NCBI RefSeq assembly: GCF_000428885.1
Contig: NZ_AUAU01000027.1
Coordinates: 1 to 46,659 of the forward strand
Source: Geothrix fermentans DSM 14018
GTDB taxonomy: Bacteria > Acidobacteriota > Holophagae > Holophagales > Holophagaceae
Direction of reading: 5' to 3'
Length of the DNA: 46,659 nt
Shown: positions 23,197 through 30,957 of the stretch, piece by piece
Numbering within the stretch: position 1 is the first letter of the stretch
Layout of the letters: each line of letters opens with the position of its first letter
Notes under the pieces: model-generated
What the model was told of the DNA's origin: nothing
Seen by the model: the letters and a program-made list of their open reading frames with translations, nothing else
Databases searched by the model: none
Position numbers and translations under genes: made by a program

Positions 23197-25236
23197 ATGC
23201 GCGGATCTTTGTCCCTCCTTGCCCTCTCTCTCGTCCCCGCCCTGGTGGCGGCGCCGCCCAAGGCCGAGCCCCGCGGTCTCGACCTGGCGGGGATGGACCG
23301 CAGCGTGGCCCCCGGCGACGACTTCTTCGCCTATGCCAACGGCGCCTGGGTGAAGAAGACGGAGATCCCCGCGGACCGGGGCTCGTACGGGGTCGGGCGC
23401 GAGGTGGCGGACCTCACGGACCGGCGCACGGCCGACCTGATCAAGGCCGCCTCCAAGGCCCCGGCCGGGTCCGAGCTGCGGAAGATCGGCGACTTCTACA
23501 CCAGCTTCATGGCGGAGAAGGCCATCGAACGGAAGGGGCTCACCCCCCTCCAGCCCACCTTCCGGGCCATCGGCGCCATCGGGGACCGCCAAGCCCTGGC
23601 CCGCTACCTGGGCACCACGCTGCGGGCCGACGTGGACGTCCTGAACAACACCCAGTACCACACGGCCAACTTCCTCGGCCTCTGGGTGGCGCAGGATCTG
23701 GATCATCCCGATCAGTACGCCCCCTTCCTGCTCCAGGGCGGCCTGGGCCTGCCCGAGCGCAGCTACTACCTGGACCCCTCCGACGGCATGGCCGCCGTCC
23801 GAACCCAGTACACCACCCACGTGGCGGCCATGCTGAAGCTGGCGGGGCTGTCGAACGTCCTCACCCGCGCCACGGCCGTGGTGGACCTGGAGACCCGCAT
23901 GGCCAAGGCCCACCTGGGCCGCGAGGAATCCGGCGACGTCCAGAAGGGCAACAACCACTGGACCCGCGCGGACTTCCCCGCCAAGGCCCCGGGCCTGGAC
24001 TGGGAGGCCTTCTTCGCCGCCGCGGGCCTCTCGAAACCTCCGGTGTTCGTGGTCTGGCAGCCCGGCGCTGTCACGGGCCTTTCGGCCCTGACCGCCGAGG
24101 TCCCCCTCGACGTGTGGAAGGACTACCTCACCTTCCACGCCCTCCAGCGCTGGGCGGAGGTGCTGCCCAAGGCCGTGGGCGAGCAGTCCTTCGCCTTCTA
24201 CGGCAAGGTGCTCAGCGGCGCCACCAGGCCCCGCGACCGCTGGAAGCTCGGCGTCGAAGCCACCAACCGCGCCCTGGGCGAGGCCGTGGGGAAGGCCTAC
24301 GTGGCGAGGTACTTCCCGCCCTCGGAGAAGGCCCGCGCCCAGGAGATGGTGGCCAACATCAAGGAGGCCTTCCGCCTCCGCATCGAGCGCCTGGACTGGA
24401 TGTCCCCCGCCACCAAGGCCAAGGCCATCGCCAAGCTGGAGGCGCTCAAGGTGGGCGTGGGCTACCCGGACCGCTGGCGCGACTACCGCGGCTTGAAGGC
24501 CGTGGCCGGGGATGCCTTCGGCAACGCCCAGCGGGCGGAGCGTTTCGAGTACGAGCGCAACCTCAGGAAGCTCGGCCAGCCCATCGACCGCACCGAATGG
24601 GTGATGAACCCCCAGCTCGTGAACGCCGTGAACCTGCCCGTGATGAACGCCCTCAACTTCCCGGCGGCCATCCTCCAGCCGCCCTACTTCGACCCCAAGC
24701 GGCCCATGGCCATGGACTACGGCGCCATCGGCGCGGTGATCGGCCACGAGATCAGCCACAGCTTCGACGACTCCGGCTCCCTCTTCGACGCCACCGGGAA
24801 GCTGCAGAACTGGTGGACGCCCGAGGACCTGAAGCACTTCCAGGCCTCCGCGGATCAGCTGGTGAAGCAGTTCGACGCCTACGAGCCCTTCCCCGGCCTG
24901 CACATCAAGGGCAAGCAGACCCTGGGCGAGAACATCGCCGATGTGGCCGGCCTGGCCGCCGCCTACGATGCCTATCGCCTCTCCATGAAGGGCAAGGAGG
25001 CTCCCGTGGTCCAGGGCCTCACCGGCGACCAGCAGTTCTTCCTCAGCTACGCCCAGAGCTGGCGCGAGAAGACCCGCGAGCCCCTGCTCCGCCAGCAGAT
25101 CCTCACGGACGGCCACGCCCCGGCCTCGTTCCGGCCCTCCACCGTGCGGAACCTGGACGCCTGGTATGCCGCCTTCGAGGTGAAGCCCGGCCAGAAGCTC
25201 TACCTGGCCCCCGCGGACCGCGTGAAGATCTGGTAG
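23197..25236 (+). CDS. M13 family (neprilysin/PepO-like) zinc metallopeptidase, exported
   Basis: The protein has 679 residues with a signal peptide (MRGSLSLLALSLVPALVAA). Zn-binding HEISH is at 517-521 and the third ligand Glu578 lies in GENIADVAGL; VMNALNFPAAILQPPYFD (substrate-binding NAxY-like region) precedes them. The conserved M13 start DRSVAPGDDFFAYANGAWVKK is present in two parts near residue 31. Such enzymes cut peptides in the periplasm or outside the cell. GAGGT sits 4 nt upstream of the ATG. It lies 57 nt after the DUF4126 gene and 17 nt before the hydrolase gene on the same strand. Confidence 0.95.
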   Translation: MRGSLSLLALSLVPALVAAPPKAEPRGLDLAGMDRSVAPGDDFFAYANGAWVKKTEIPADRGSYGVGREVADLTDRRTADLIKAASKAPAGSELRKIGDFYTSFMAEKAIERKGLTPLQPTFRAIGAIGDRQALARYLGTTLRADVDVLNNTQYHTANFLGLWVAQDLDHPDQYAPFLLQGGLGLPERSYYLDPSDGMAAVRTQYTTHVAAMLKLAGLSNVLTRATAVVDLETRMAKAHLGREESGDVQKGNNHWTRADFPAKAPGLDWEAFFAAAGLSKPPVFVVWQPGAVTGLSALTAEVPLDVWKDYLTFHALQRWAEVLPKAVGEQSFAFYGKVLSGATRPRDRWKLGVEATNRALGEAVGKAYVARYFPPSEKARAQEMVANIKEAFRLRIERLDWMSPATKAKAIAKLEALKVGVGYPDRWRDYRGLKAVAGDAFGNAQRAERFEYERNLRKLGQPIDRTEWVMNPQLVNAVNLPVMNALNFPAAILQPPYFDPKRPMAMDYGAIGAVIGHEISHSFDDSGSLFDATGKLQNWWTPEDLKHFQASADQLVKQFDAYEPFPGLHIKGKQTLGENIADVAGLAAAYDAYRLSMKGKEAPVVQGLTGDQQFFLSYAQSWREKTREPLLRQQILTDGHAPASFRPSTVRNLDAWYAAFEVKPGQKLYLAPADRVKIW

Positions 25237-25253
25237 CAGGCAAGGAGGCTTCC

Positions 25254-25844
25254 ATGGCCCTTCTCGATTCCAGCCGCAGCATCCTCGTGGTCATCGACCT
25301 CCAGGGCAAGCTCGTGGGCATGGTCCACCGGCCGGCCCTGGTGCTGGAGGCCACCCGCCGCCTCATGAAGCTGGCGGACCTCTTCTCGGTGCCCGTGGTG
25401 CTCACGGAACAGTACCCCAAGGGCATCGGCCCCACGGAGGAGAGCATCCGCGCCACCTACGAGGCCCTGGCCACGCCGAAGTTCCTCCTGGAGAAGACCG
25501 CCTTCGGGTGCTGCGGCGACTCAGGGTTCGAAGCCTTGCTCCAGCAGGCGCGGCCCGACCTGGCCCGGGAGAAGCGCCAGATCGTCGTGGCCGGCATCGA
25601 GGCCCACGTCTGCGTCATGCAGACGGTGCTGGAGCTGCTGGCCACGGGCCACGAGGTGCACCTCTGCTGGGATGCGGTCAGCGGCCGCGGTGAGGAATAC
25701 CGGAAGCATGCGCTGGAGCGCATGGCCGCCGCCGGCGCCACGCTCACCAACCACGAGTCCGTGGCCTTCGAGTGGGCCCGCGACAAGAACCACCCCCAGT
25801 TCAAGGCGCTGTCGGCGCTCATGAAGGAGGGGCAGCCGGGCTGA
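25254..25844 (+). CDS. Isochorismatase-like cysteine hydrolase
   Basis: The protein has 196 residues. The cysteine-hydrolase triad Asp15 (LVVIDLQGK), Lys81 (EKTAFGCC) and Cys120 (AGIEAHVCVMQT) is complete, as is the cis-peptide region before the Cys. AAGGAGG lies 5 nt before the ATG. This branch of the family (YcaC-like, ending in a C-terminal helix HPQFKALSALMK) has mostly unknown amide or ureide substrates. It probably shares a transcript with the M13 peptidase, 17 nt upstream. The actual substrate cannot be inferred. Confidence 0.9.
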   Translation: MALLDSSRSILVVIDLQGKLVGMVHRPALVLEATRRLMKLADLFSVPVVLTEQYPKGIGPTEESIRATYEALATPKFLLEKTAFGCCGDSGFEALLQQARPDLAREKRQIVVAGIEAHVCVMQTVLELLATGHEVHLCWDAVSGRGEEYRKHALERMAAAGATLTNHESVAFEWARDKNHPQFKALSALMKEGQPG

Positions 25845-25851
25845 GGCTCCT

Positions 25852-27093
25852 TCAGCGGAGCGCCCGCGGCGGACTGAAGACGCCCGGTGCCGTCTGGAGC
25901 ATCACGCTGGGTCCCTCGTTCAGGATGAGGTCGGTGCGGCCGTCCCCGTCCGCATCGCCCAGGGCGAGGAAGTTGGCATTCTGGGTTCCGTCCAGGGCCG
26001 CCGCGGCCACGAAGGTCCCCCGCCGGGTGGCCGACTGCCGGAGGATTGTCACCTTCGACGGCGTCGAGAGCGACTGGTACACCAGCGAGATGACCGCCAC
26101 CTCCGGCAGGCCATCGCCATCGAGATCGCCGATGGCCACCTGGCGCGCCCCGTCGGCCACGGGGACGGCCGTGGCCGTGAAGATGCCCGGCTGGGCCTGG
26201 AGGAAGACCGTCACACTGGCCCCGCCCCTCCCGCCATTCGGGGCATTTCCGGGATTCGCCGCCACCAGGTCCAGCCGGCCATCGCCATCCAGGTCCGCGG
26301 CCGCGACCCCGTCGAACCGCTGTCCCACGGCGAGGAGAACCGGCGCCGCGAAGCCTCCGCCCGCGCGCTGGTGGAGGACGGCGAGGCCGCCGGATCCCGC
26401 CAGGACCAGGTCCGGCCGGCCATCGCCATCCACATCCGAGGCCACCAGGCTGCTGAACCCCTGGCCGGCCGCCACCGGCACCGGAACGGCCGGCAGGAAG
26501 GAGCCGGGCGGAGCCGGAGCCTGCGCCAGCAGGAGGATGCGACCGTTGACGAGCACCCCATCGGCCACGGCCACATCGGCCAGGCCGTCCCCCGTCAGGT
26601 CCGCCACCGCGCAGGCTTCGGCCGCCCCGCCGGTCCGGACCCAGACCGGCGCGAGGAAGCGCCCTGGCGTGGCAGGATCCTGCCGGAGCAGGACCAGTCC
26701 GCCGCTGTCTCCCGGCGTGTTCAGCTGGGGGGGCGTGGAGGCGGGAATGGCCACGACCAGATCCGGCCGGCCGTCCCCGTCCAGGTCGCCCACGGACACT
26801 CCCCAGGGATCGAAGGCCAGGGGGTACGCGCTCGGCGCGGCGAACCCGCCCCCGGCGCCCCGGAGGAAGACCTGCACGCTGTTGCGGTGGGTTCCGCCGT
26901 CGATCAGGGTGGAGGCCACGGCCACGTCGTCCCGCCCATCGCCATCCAGATCCGCCACCACCACCTGGCCCCAGACCCAGAAAGGCGGGATCACCACGTC
27001 CCCACCCCCGCCGCCGCAGGCCGATCCGAGCAGGAGCGCCGCGCCGGCGAGCCGCCCGGACCAAGTCCAGAAGCCTTCCCTGAATCGCCTCAC
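25852..27093 (-). CDS. FG-GAP/VCBS repeat lipoprotein (beta-propeller)
   Basis: The GTG at 27091-27093 follows AGGAGGTG by 5 nt and yields 413 residues; a longer ATG version would extend into the divergent gene's start region. The N-terminus is basic, then hydrophobic, ending LLLGSACGGGGGD, a relaxed lipobox, so surface or outer-membrane anchoring is likely. The body has about six to seven calcium-binding FG-GAP repeats with the loop DxDGDGxxD (VADLDGDGRDDVAVA, VGDLDGDGRPDLVVA, ASDVDGDGRPDLVLA, GDADGDGRTDLILN), which fold as integrin-type propeller blades. Likely role is adhesion or ligand binding; no enzyme domain is present. It converges with the hydrolase gene, leaving 7 nt. Confidence 0.88.
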   Translation of the reverse strand: MRRFREGFWTWSGRLAGAALLLGSACGGGGGDVVIPPFWVWGQVVVADLDGDGRDDVAVASTLIDGGTHRNSVQVFLRGAGGGFAAPSAYPLAFDPWGVSVGDLDGDGRPDLVVAIPASTPPQLNTPGDSGGLVLLRQDPATPGRFLAPVWVRTGGAAEACAVADLTGDGLADVAVADGVLVNGRILLLAQAPAPPGSFLPAVPVPVAAGQGFSSLVASDVDGDGRPDLVLAGSGGLAVLHQRAGGGFAAPVLLAVGQRFDGVAAADLDGDGRLDLVAANPGNAPNGGRGGASVTVFLQAQPGIFTATAVPVADGARQVAIGDLDGDGLPEVAVISLVYQSLSTPSKVTILRQSATRRGTFVAAAALDGTQNANFLALGDADGDGRTDLILNEGPSVMLQTAPGVFSPPRALR

Positions 27094-27165
27094 GATCCAC
27101 CTCCTGCGGGAAGCACTCCGCCCGGGCACGGGACCATCGCAGAATGTAAGCCTTCCGGAAGCCCC

Positions 27166-27795
27166 ATGCCCCGCATCCAAGGCCACCCTGTTCCTGCCCT
27201 CTTCCCCGATGCCGGCCCGGTGTCGGTGATGCTCTTCGGCGAGGCGCCGGGCCCCCGGGGTGCCGACCAGTCGGGCCTCCCGTTCTGGGGGGACGGCGCC
27301 GGCATCACCGTCTACCGCGCCCTGGCCGCCACGGGCCGCGCCGAGGTGCCCGACGCCGCCTGGGTGGACTGGGACGGGGCCCGGTTCAAGGCGCTAGGCC
27401 TGGCGCCGCGCCTGCTCGGCACGGCCCTCAGCAACGCCTACCCCGCCTGCCCGACCAAGGATGGCGAGCACTTCCACGCCCCCTCCAACAAGGATCTGCT
27501 GGCCCCCGCCAACCTGGCCCGGCTCGTCTCGGAACTGACCCGGGCTTCGCAGGGTGTCACCTCCCCGCTGCGCGTCATCGCCTTCGGAAAGCGGGCGGAG
27601 TGGGTGCTCTTGCGGCTGGAGGGCGCGCCTCCCTTCGAGCTGCACGCCCTGCCCCATCCCAGCGCCCAGGGCCTGCTGCAGGCCGCGCCGGGCAAGGGCA
27701 AGGGCCTGCGGCTGGAGGACCTCCGCGGGGATTGGATGGCCCGGCTCGAGACCCTGCTCTGCCCGGATCCGGACGCCCCCCTCGATCTCCGCTAA
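27166..27795 (+). CDS. Uracil-DNA glycosylase superfamily protein
   Basis: The protein has 209 residues. Motif A-like VMLFGEAPGPRGADQSGLPFWG matches the superfamily's GEAPGxxEdxxGxPFxG (shown here in parts), and HALPHPSAQG near residue 165 matches the C-terminal H-P-S motif. The cysteines that ligate 4Fe-4S in family 4/5 enzymes are absent; the only cysteines are in YPACPTKDG and LLCPD. A base-excision repair activity is likely but the family number is unclear. The start has only a weak ribosome site (CCGGAAG). A fragment resembling its C-terminus reappears at 30522-30590. Confidence 0.75.
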   Translation: MPRIQGHPVPALFPDAGPVSVMLFGEAPGPRGADQSGLPFWGDGAGITVYRALAATGRAEVPDAAWVDWDGARFKALGLAPRLLGTALSNAYPACPTKDGEHFHAPSNKDLLAPANLARLVSELTRASQGVTSPLRVIAFGKRAEWVLLRLEGAPPFELHALPHPSAQGLLQAAPGKGKGLRLEDLRGDWMARLETLLCPDPDAPLDLR

Positions 27796-28122
27796 AAGAT
27801 TTCCTGATTATCGGCGAGCCTCAGCCAGAAAAGCGGAACGCAGAGGGCGCAGAGACCGCCCTTCGGGCGCACGGAGAGCGCGGAGGGGGCTCGACCCACC
27901 ATGCGTGGGCCCGCCGAAGGCGGCCTCCGGCGTTGCCGGAGGGCATGGGAGCGCCCACCCCTGCGAAGCTGCACCCCCAAATCAGCCGCAGCCCCGTTTT
28001 CAATCTGTGCAAATCTGTGGACCCGAGGCCGTTTCTCCGTCATCTCCGGCTCCAGCCTTTCATCTTGCGAACATGGGGCTGAGCTTGGCCGATAAGCAGG
28101 AAAGATTTTTATCGAGCAGCCA
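27796..28122. repeat. Gene-free stretch of degenerate dispersed repeats and hairpins
   Basis: No ORF with normal codon use is present. The left part has AACGCAGAGGGCGCAGAGA and CGGAGAGCGCGGAG words, and the middle has CAATCTGTGCAAATCTGTGG, both typical of 'CGCAGAG' and 'AATCTGTG' intergenic repeats met in many environmental genomes (from memory). Embedded GC hairpins are CGCCC/GGGCG (27857-27869), CCCAC/GTGGG (27895-27909), CCGCC/GGCGG (27911-27923) and CCTCCGGC/GCCGGAGG (27924-27942), with GTGGGC/GCCCAC (27905-27910, 27953-27958) able to enclose the last two. The right end leads into an ArsR-type promoter. Confidence 0.6.
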
Positions 28123-28151
28123 TTGACAGCCGGTGCCCGATTTCATACATT
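28123..28151 (+). promoter_or_regulatory. Sigma-70 promoter of the ArsR/AHSA1 operon
   Basis: A perfect TTGACA (28123-28128) is followed after exactly 17 nt by TACATT (28146-28151). This is the best consensus promoter in the window and lies 48 nt before the first leader ATG. The -10 hexamer is inside the operator palindrome. Confidence 0.8.
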
Positions 28152-28170
28152 CACCCACATGGGTGAATGT
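28147..28170. promoter_or_regulatory. Palindromic operator, probably for the ArsR-type repressor
   Basis: Perfect 10-nt arms ACATTCACCC and GGGTGAATGT flank an ACAT spacer. The palindrome overlaps the -10 hexamer and the expected start point, so a bound dimer would block transcription. The adjacent ArsR-family gene is the obvious candidate regulator. Confidence 0.8.
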
Positions 28171-28198
28171 TCACCTGTTCCAACATGGAAAGGACGGC

Positions 28199-28282
28199 AT
28201 GAAGACCTACGATGCGCGGATGGTGCCGCTCGAACCGATCGAAGGCGCGCCCGCCCCGGGCCGCGCCCGGGAAGGCGCGTGA
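28199..28282 (+). CDS. Leader ORF of 27 codons before the ArsR gene
   Basis: ATG at 28199 follows GGAAAGGA by 4 nt and runs 27 codons (begins MKTYDARMVPLEP, ends RAREGA) to a TGA that shares its A with the ATG of the ArsR gene. It is the first ORF on the transcript. The arrangement suggests translational coupling. It is Arg/Pro-rich at the end with no known motif; it may be a leader peptide or only an entry site for ribosomes. Confidence 0.45.
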   Translation: MKTYDARMVPLEPIEGAPAPGRAREGA

Positions 28283-28629
28283 TGGAAGGGCACAGGCTCG
28301 ATCAGGTGTTCGGGGCGGTGTCCGATTCGACCCGGAGGGCGATCCTCGCACGACTGGCCAGCTCCGAGGCGCGGGTGACGGAACTCGCCGAGGCGTTTCC
28401 GATCTCGCTCAACTCCACCTCGAAGCACATCCGGGTGCTGGAGCGGGCGGGGCTCGTCCGGCGGGAGGTCCGGGGAAGGGACCACGTGCTTTCGTTGAAC
28501 GCGGGCCCGCTGGAAGAAGCCTCCGCATGGATCGAGCACTACAGGCGGTTCTGGGACGACCGGCTCGCGGCCCTCGACACCTTCATCCAAACGAAACGAG
28601 AACAGACCCACAGGAGAAACCCGAGATGA
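28282..28629 (+). CDS. ArsR-family winged-helix regulator
   Basis: The protein has 115 residues with DQVFGAVSDSTRRAILARL, the ArsR N-terminal helix, a recognition helix around LNSTSKHIRVLERAGLV and a wing (RREVRGRDHVLSLN). No metal-binding ELCVCDL motif is seen, consistent with the non-metal ArsR branch that accompanies AHSA1 proteins. The ATG at 28282 is chosen because GGGAAGG lies 6 nt upstream and the ORF upstream is in another frame. Its stop overlaps the AHSA1 start (ATGA). Autoregulation through the palindrome at 28147-28170 is inferred. Confidence 0.92.
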   Translation: MEGHRLDQVFGAVSDSTRRAILARLASSEARVTELAEAFPISLNSTSKHIRVLERAGLVRREVRGRDHVLSLNAGPLEEASAWIEHYRRFWDDRLAALDTFIQTKREQTHRRNPR

Positions 28630-29066
28630 ACCACACCATCCCCCTTCCGGCGGTCGTCGTTCAGCGCGAGATCGACGCCACCGCCGAGGAACTGTTCGAC
28701 GCCTGGCTCGACCCGGAGAGCCTCGCGGCCTGGATGCGGTGTTCGACCTGCGTGGACGCCACCGCCCGCGTCGATCCGAGGGTCGGAGGCGAGTTCGAGA
28801 TCGTCATGACGGAACCCGGCCGACCCCACGTCCATACCGGGAGGTACCAGGTCATCGAACGCCCCCGCGTGTTGAAGTTCACGTGGATCTCCGAAGCGAC
28901 CAAGCACACGGAGACGCTCGTGACGGTCGAATTCCTGAAGAAAGGCCGGAGAACCAACGTCGTGGTCACCCACGAGCAGTTGCCCGACCAGGCCGCGGCC
29001 ATTCCGCATGAGATGGGCTGGACCCACATTCTCGAGCTGCTCGCCGGGCACGTCCGCGCGGCATGA
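28626..29066 (+). CDS. SRPBCC/AHSA1 domain protein
   Basis: The protein has 146 residues, close to one START-like AHSA1 domain: VVVQREIDATAEELFDAWLDP at the start, VDPRVGGEFEIVM, RVLKFTWIS, LVTVEFLKKG and a C-terminal helix (GWTHILELLAGHV). These helix-grip folds bind hydrophobic ligands. It overlaps the ArsR gene by 4 nt; ArsR/AHSA1 pairs are common and usually sense and handle a small organic molecule. Ligand unknown. Confidence 0.92.
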   Translation: MNHTIPLPAVVVQREIDATAEELFDAWLDPESLAAWMRCSTCVDATARVDPRVGGEFEIVMTEPGRPHVHTGRYQVIERPRVLKFTWISEATKHTETLVTVEFLKKGRRTNVVVTHEQLPDQAAAIPHEMGWTHILELLAGHVRAA

Positions 29067-29385
29067 TCCGCCGTCGCCATCCACCCCATCCACGGCTGCA
29101 TCCATGGGCCCACCCATGACCACGGCAGCCTGACGTGAACCAGGCCTCTGCCCCATCCGGGGCGGCGGCACATCGATGACCATGATGGGTCGAGGAGCGG
29201 CCGAAGCACCTGGCCGCGGCCCGGGCTCCATCGACAGGAAGCCGGCTCGCTGAACGCCTGCCCTCGCCCTGGGCGAAGGAAAGACCGCGTTTGCCTTCGC
29301 GGCGCTGCGTTCCATCGCCGCGGAACATCCCCCCCCGACCTCAGGCAGAGGCACTGAGGCATAAACCTTCAGAAGGAGGACTGTC
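29067..29385. other. Gene-free gap, 319 nt
   Basis: No ORF with normal codon use is seen. A short palindrome (CATGGG/CCCATG near 29101-29117) and a run of C near 29328 are present, but no U-tracted terminator or convincing promoter. AGAAGGAGGA near 29371-29380 is the ribosome site of the following gene. Confidence 0.5.
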
Positions 29386-30129
29386 ATGCACAACCGAATC
29401 GTTTCCGCGGAGGAATGGCTCCCATCGCGTCTCCAGCTCCTGCAAAAGGAGAAGGAACTCACCAGGCTCCGGGAGAAGCTGGCCGAAGAACGCCGCCGCC
29501 TTCCCTGGATGAAGGTCGAAAAGGACTACTTCTTCGACGCTCCCGGAGGCAAGGTCTCCCTCGGCGATCTGTTCGAGGGCCGCAACCAGCTGGTGGTCTA
29601 CCACTTCATGTTCCATCCCGATTGGGAACAGGGGTGCAAGTCCTGTTCTCTCCTCGCGGACCACTACAACCCGGCCATCGTGCACCTGAACCACCGCGAT
29701 GTCTCGATGGTGACGGTGTCCCGCGCCCCCCTGCCGAAACTCCAGGCCTTCAAGAAGCGCATGGGCTGGTCCTTCCAGTGGGTGTCCTCCCATGACAACG
29801 ACTTCAACCGTGACTTCAACGTCACGTTCACGGAGGAGGAGATCCAGCGCCGCACCCCCTATTACAATTACGCCACCGGGCCGTTCCCGCTGCAGGAGGC
29901 GCCGGGCATCAGCGTGTTCGCCAGGGACGAGGCGGGGAATATCTACCACACCTACTCGTCCTATGCCCGGGGGCTCGAATCGTTCATCGGCACCTACGAC
30001 CTGCTGGACATCGTCCCCAAGGGCCGCGACGAAGAGGCCGACGCCTATCCCATGCAGTGGCTCCGCCATCACGACAGGTACGGTGCCGAGGACCCCTTCG
30101 CCTTCATGGTCGCCGGAGGGAAGCCGTGA
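29386..30129 (+). CDS. DUF899 family thioredoxin-like protein
   Basis: The protein has 247 residues. After a helical N-terminus (LQKEKELTRLREKLAEERR) comes the DUF899 hallmark LPWMKVEKDYFFDAPGGKV, then VYHFMFHPDWEQGCKSCS with a CxxC at Cys84/Cys87 in a thioredoxin-fold position, DVSMVTVSRAPL and WVSSHDNDFNRDF. Members are cytoplasmic and of unknown activity, often found near ArsR/AHSA1 genes as here. AAGGAGGA lies 5 nt before the ATG. Its stop overlaps the next gene's GTG. Confidence 0.9.
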   Translation: MHNRIVSAEEWLPSRLQLLQKEKELTRLREKLAEERRRLPWMKVEKDYFFDAPGGKVSLGDLFEGRNQLVVYHFMFHPDWEQGCKSCSLLADHYNPAIVHLNHRDVSMVTVSRAPLPKLQAFKKRMGWSFQWVSSHDNDFNRDFNVTFTEEEIQRRTPYYNYATGPFPLQEAPGISVFARDEAGNIYHTYSSYARGLESFIGTYDLLDIVPKGRDEEADAYPMQWLRHHDRYGAEDPFAFMVAGGKP

Positions 30130-30485
30130 CGCCTCCGACCTGTTGCGAGATCCGCCCGGGATCCTCCGCCCCACCGGCGGAGGGTCCCCACGGCGGGGGT
30201 CCGGTCCCGGAGGCGCCTCGTCCAGCCGGGCGGGCCTTCGCGCGGCGGCTGAGGCGGTGGGGCGTCCCAGGCATCGTCCTGGTCCTGCTTCCGAAATGCC
30301 CCATGTGCCTCGCGGCCTACGTGGCGGCAGGGACGGGGATCAGCCTTTCCTTCTCAAGCGCATCTCTGCTCCGCACCTCGCTGCTCGTGGCGTGCCTCGC
30401 CTCGCTCGCGTTCCTTTCCATCCGGTACCTGGCGCAGTGGGTCCGCAGGCGGCAGGGCCGCTCCGAGGCCGTCTCCGCCCGGTAG
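30126..30485 (+). CDS. Small membrane protein with PKCPMC motif
   Basis: A GTG start overlapping the upstream TGA yields 119 residues. A Pro/Gly-rich, basic N-terminal half precedes two hydrophobic helices (GVPGIVLVLLPKCPMCLAAY and LLRTSLLVACLASLAFLSI). The CPMC pair at the membrane interface could bind metal or form a disulfide; similar PKCPxC two-helix proteins are widespread but uncharacterised. Coupling to the CxxC-bearing DUF899 protein is the only functional hint. Confidence 0.7.
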   Translation: MTPPTCCEIRPGSSAPPAEGPHGGGPVPEAPRPAGRAFARRLRRWGVPGIVLVLLPKCPMCLAAYVAAGTGISLSFSSASLLRTSLLVACLASLAFLSIRYLAQWVRRRQGRSEAVSAR

Positions 30486-30521
30486 CCCCCGCTGTCCGGC
30501 CTGGCGGGTTTCCGTTCAGCC

Positions 30522-30590
30522 GGCCTCCGGCTGGAGGACCTCCCCGGCGAATGGGAGGCTCGCCTCCGGAGCCTGCTGGATCAGGATCGG
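30522..30590 (+). pseudogene. Remnant resembling the C-terminus of the UDG-like gene
   Basis: Translation gives GLRLEDLPGEWEARLRSLLD followed by QD, against GLRLEDLRGDWMARLETLLC at the end of the glycosylase-like gene at 27166-27795. At DNA level the first 22 bases differ at one position. The frame has no plausible start or upstream homology and runs on to a TAG at 30618-30620, overlapping the 3' end of the PadR gene on the other strand. It looks like debris of a duplicated copy. Confidence 0.55.
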
Positions 30591-30937
30591 CCGGGGCCGC
30601 GCCCCCGGACTTGCGCGTAGCCGTCCAGGAAGCCCTGCAGGAAGCCCAGGCGCTGGCGGATGTCCGCCTCCCAGAACCCGAGCCGCTCCCAGCCCTCGGC
30701 CGTCAGCTCGTAGATCTTCCGGGCCGGGCCCCGGTGGTCCGTGTCCCAGTGGGCCGTGACCTCGCCGGCGGTTTCCAGGGCCTGGAGCGTCCGGTAGATG
30801 GCGCCGGGATCCCCCTTGAAGTCCGCGAACCGCGCATGGAGCTCTGCCCGGATGGCGTGCCCGTGCAGGGGGCCTTCCGTGAGGGCCAGCAGGATGAAGG
30901 CGGGGAGGTGGCGGGCGTGGCGGCGGGCGGCGGGCAT
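30581..30937 (-). CDS. PadR-family transcriptional regulator
   Basis: The protein has 118 residues with the PadR winged-helix pattern: FILLALTEGPLHGHAIRAEL, GAIYRTLQALETAGEVTA and GPARKIYELTAEGWERLG. The C-terminal helix (LGFLQGFLDGYAQV) would mediate dimerisation. It is the last gene of a minus-strand operon behind two permease genes, 20 nt downstream. It probably represses this operon through the palindromes at 31950-31980. Confidence 0.92.
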   Translation of the reverse strand: MPAARRHARHLPAFILLALTEGPLHGHAIRAELHARFADFKGDPGAIYRTLQALETAGEVTAHWDTDHRGPARKIYELTAEGWERLGFWEADIRQRLGFLQGFLDGYAQVRGRGPGRS

Positions 30938-30957
30938 GGGATGTCTGGAGTGTACCC

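Noticed and set aside
24114-25253. Long second frame spanning the M13 peptidase into the hydrolase
   Set aside because: Only the part from 25254 has a ribosome site and family motifs; the rest is a shadow frame.
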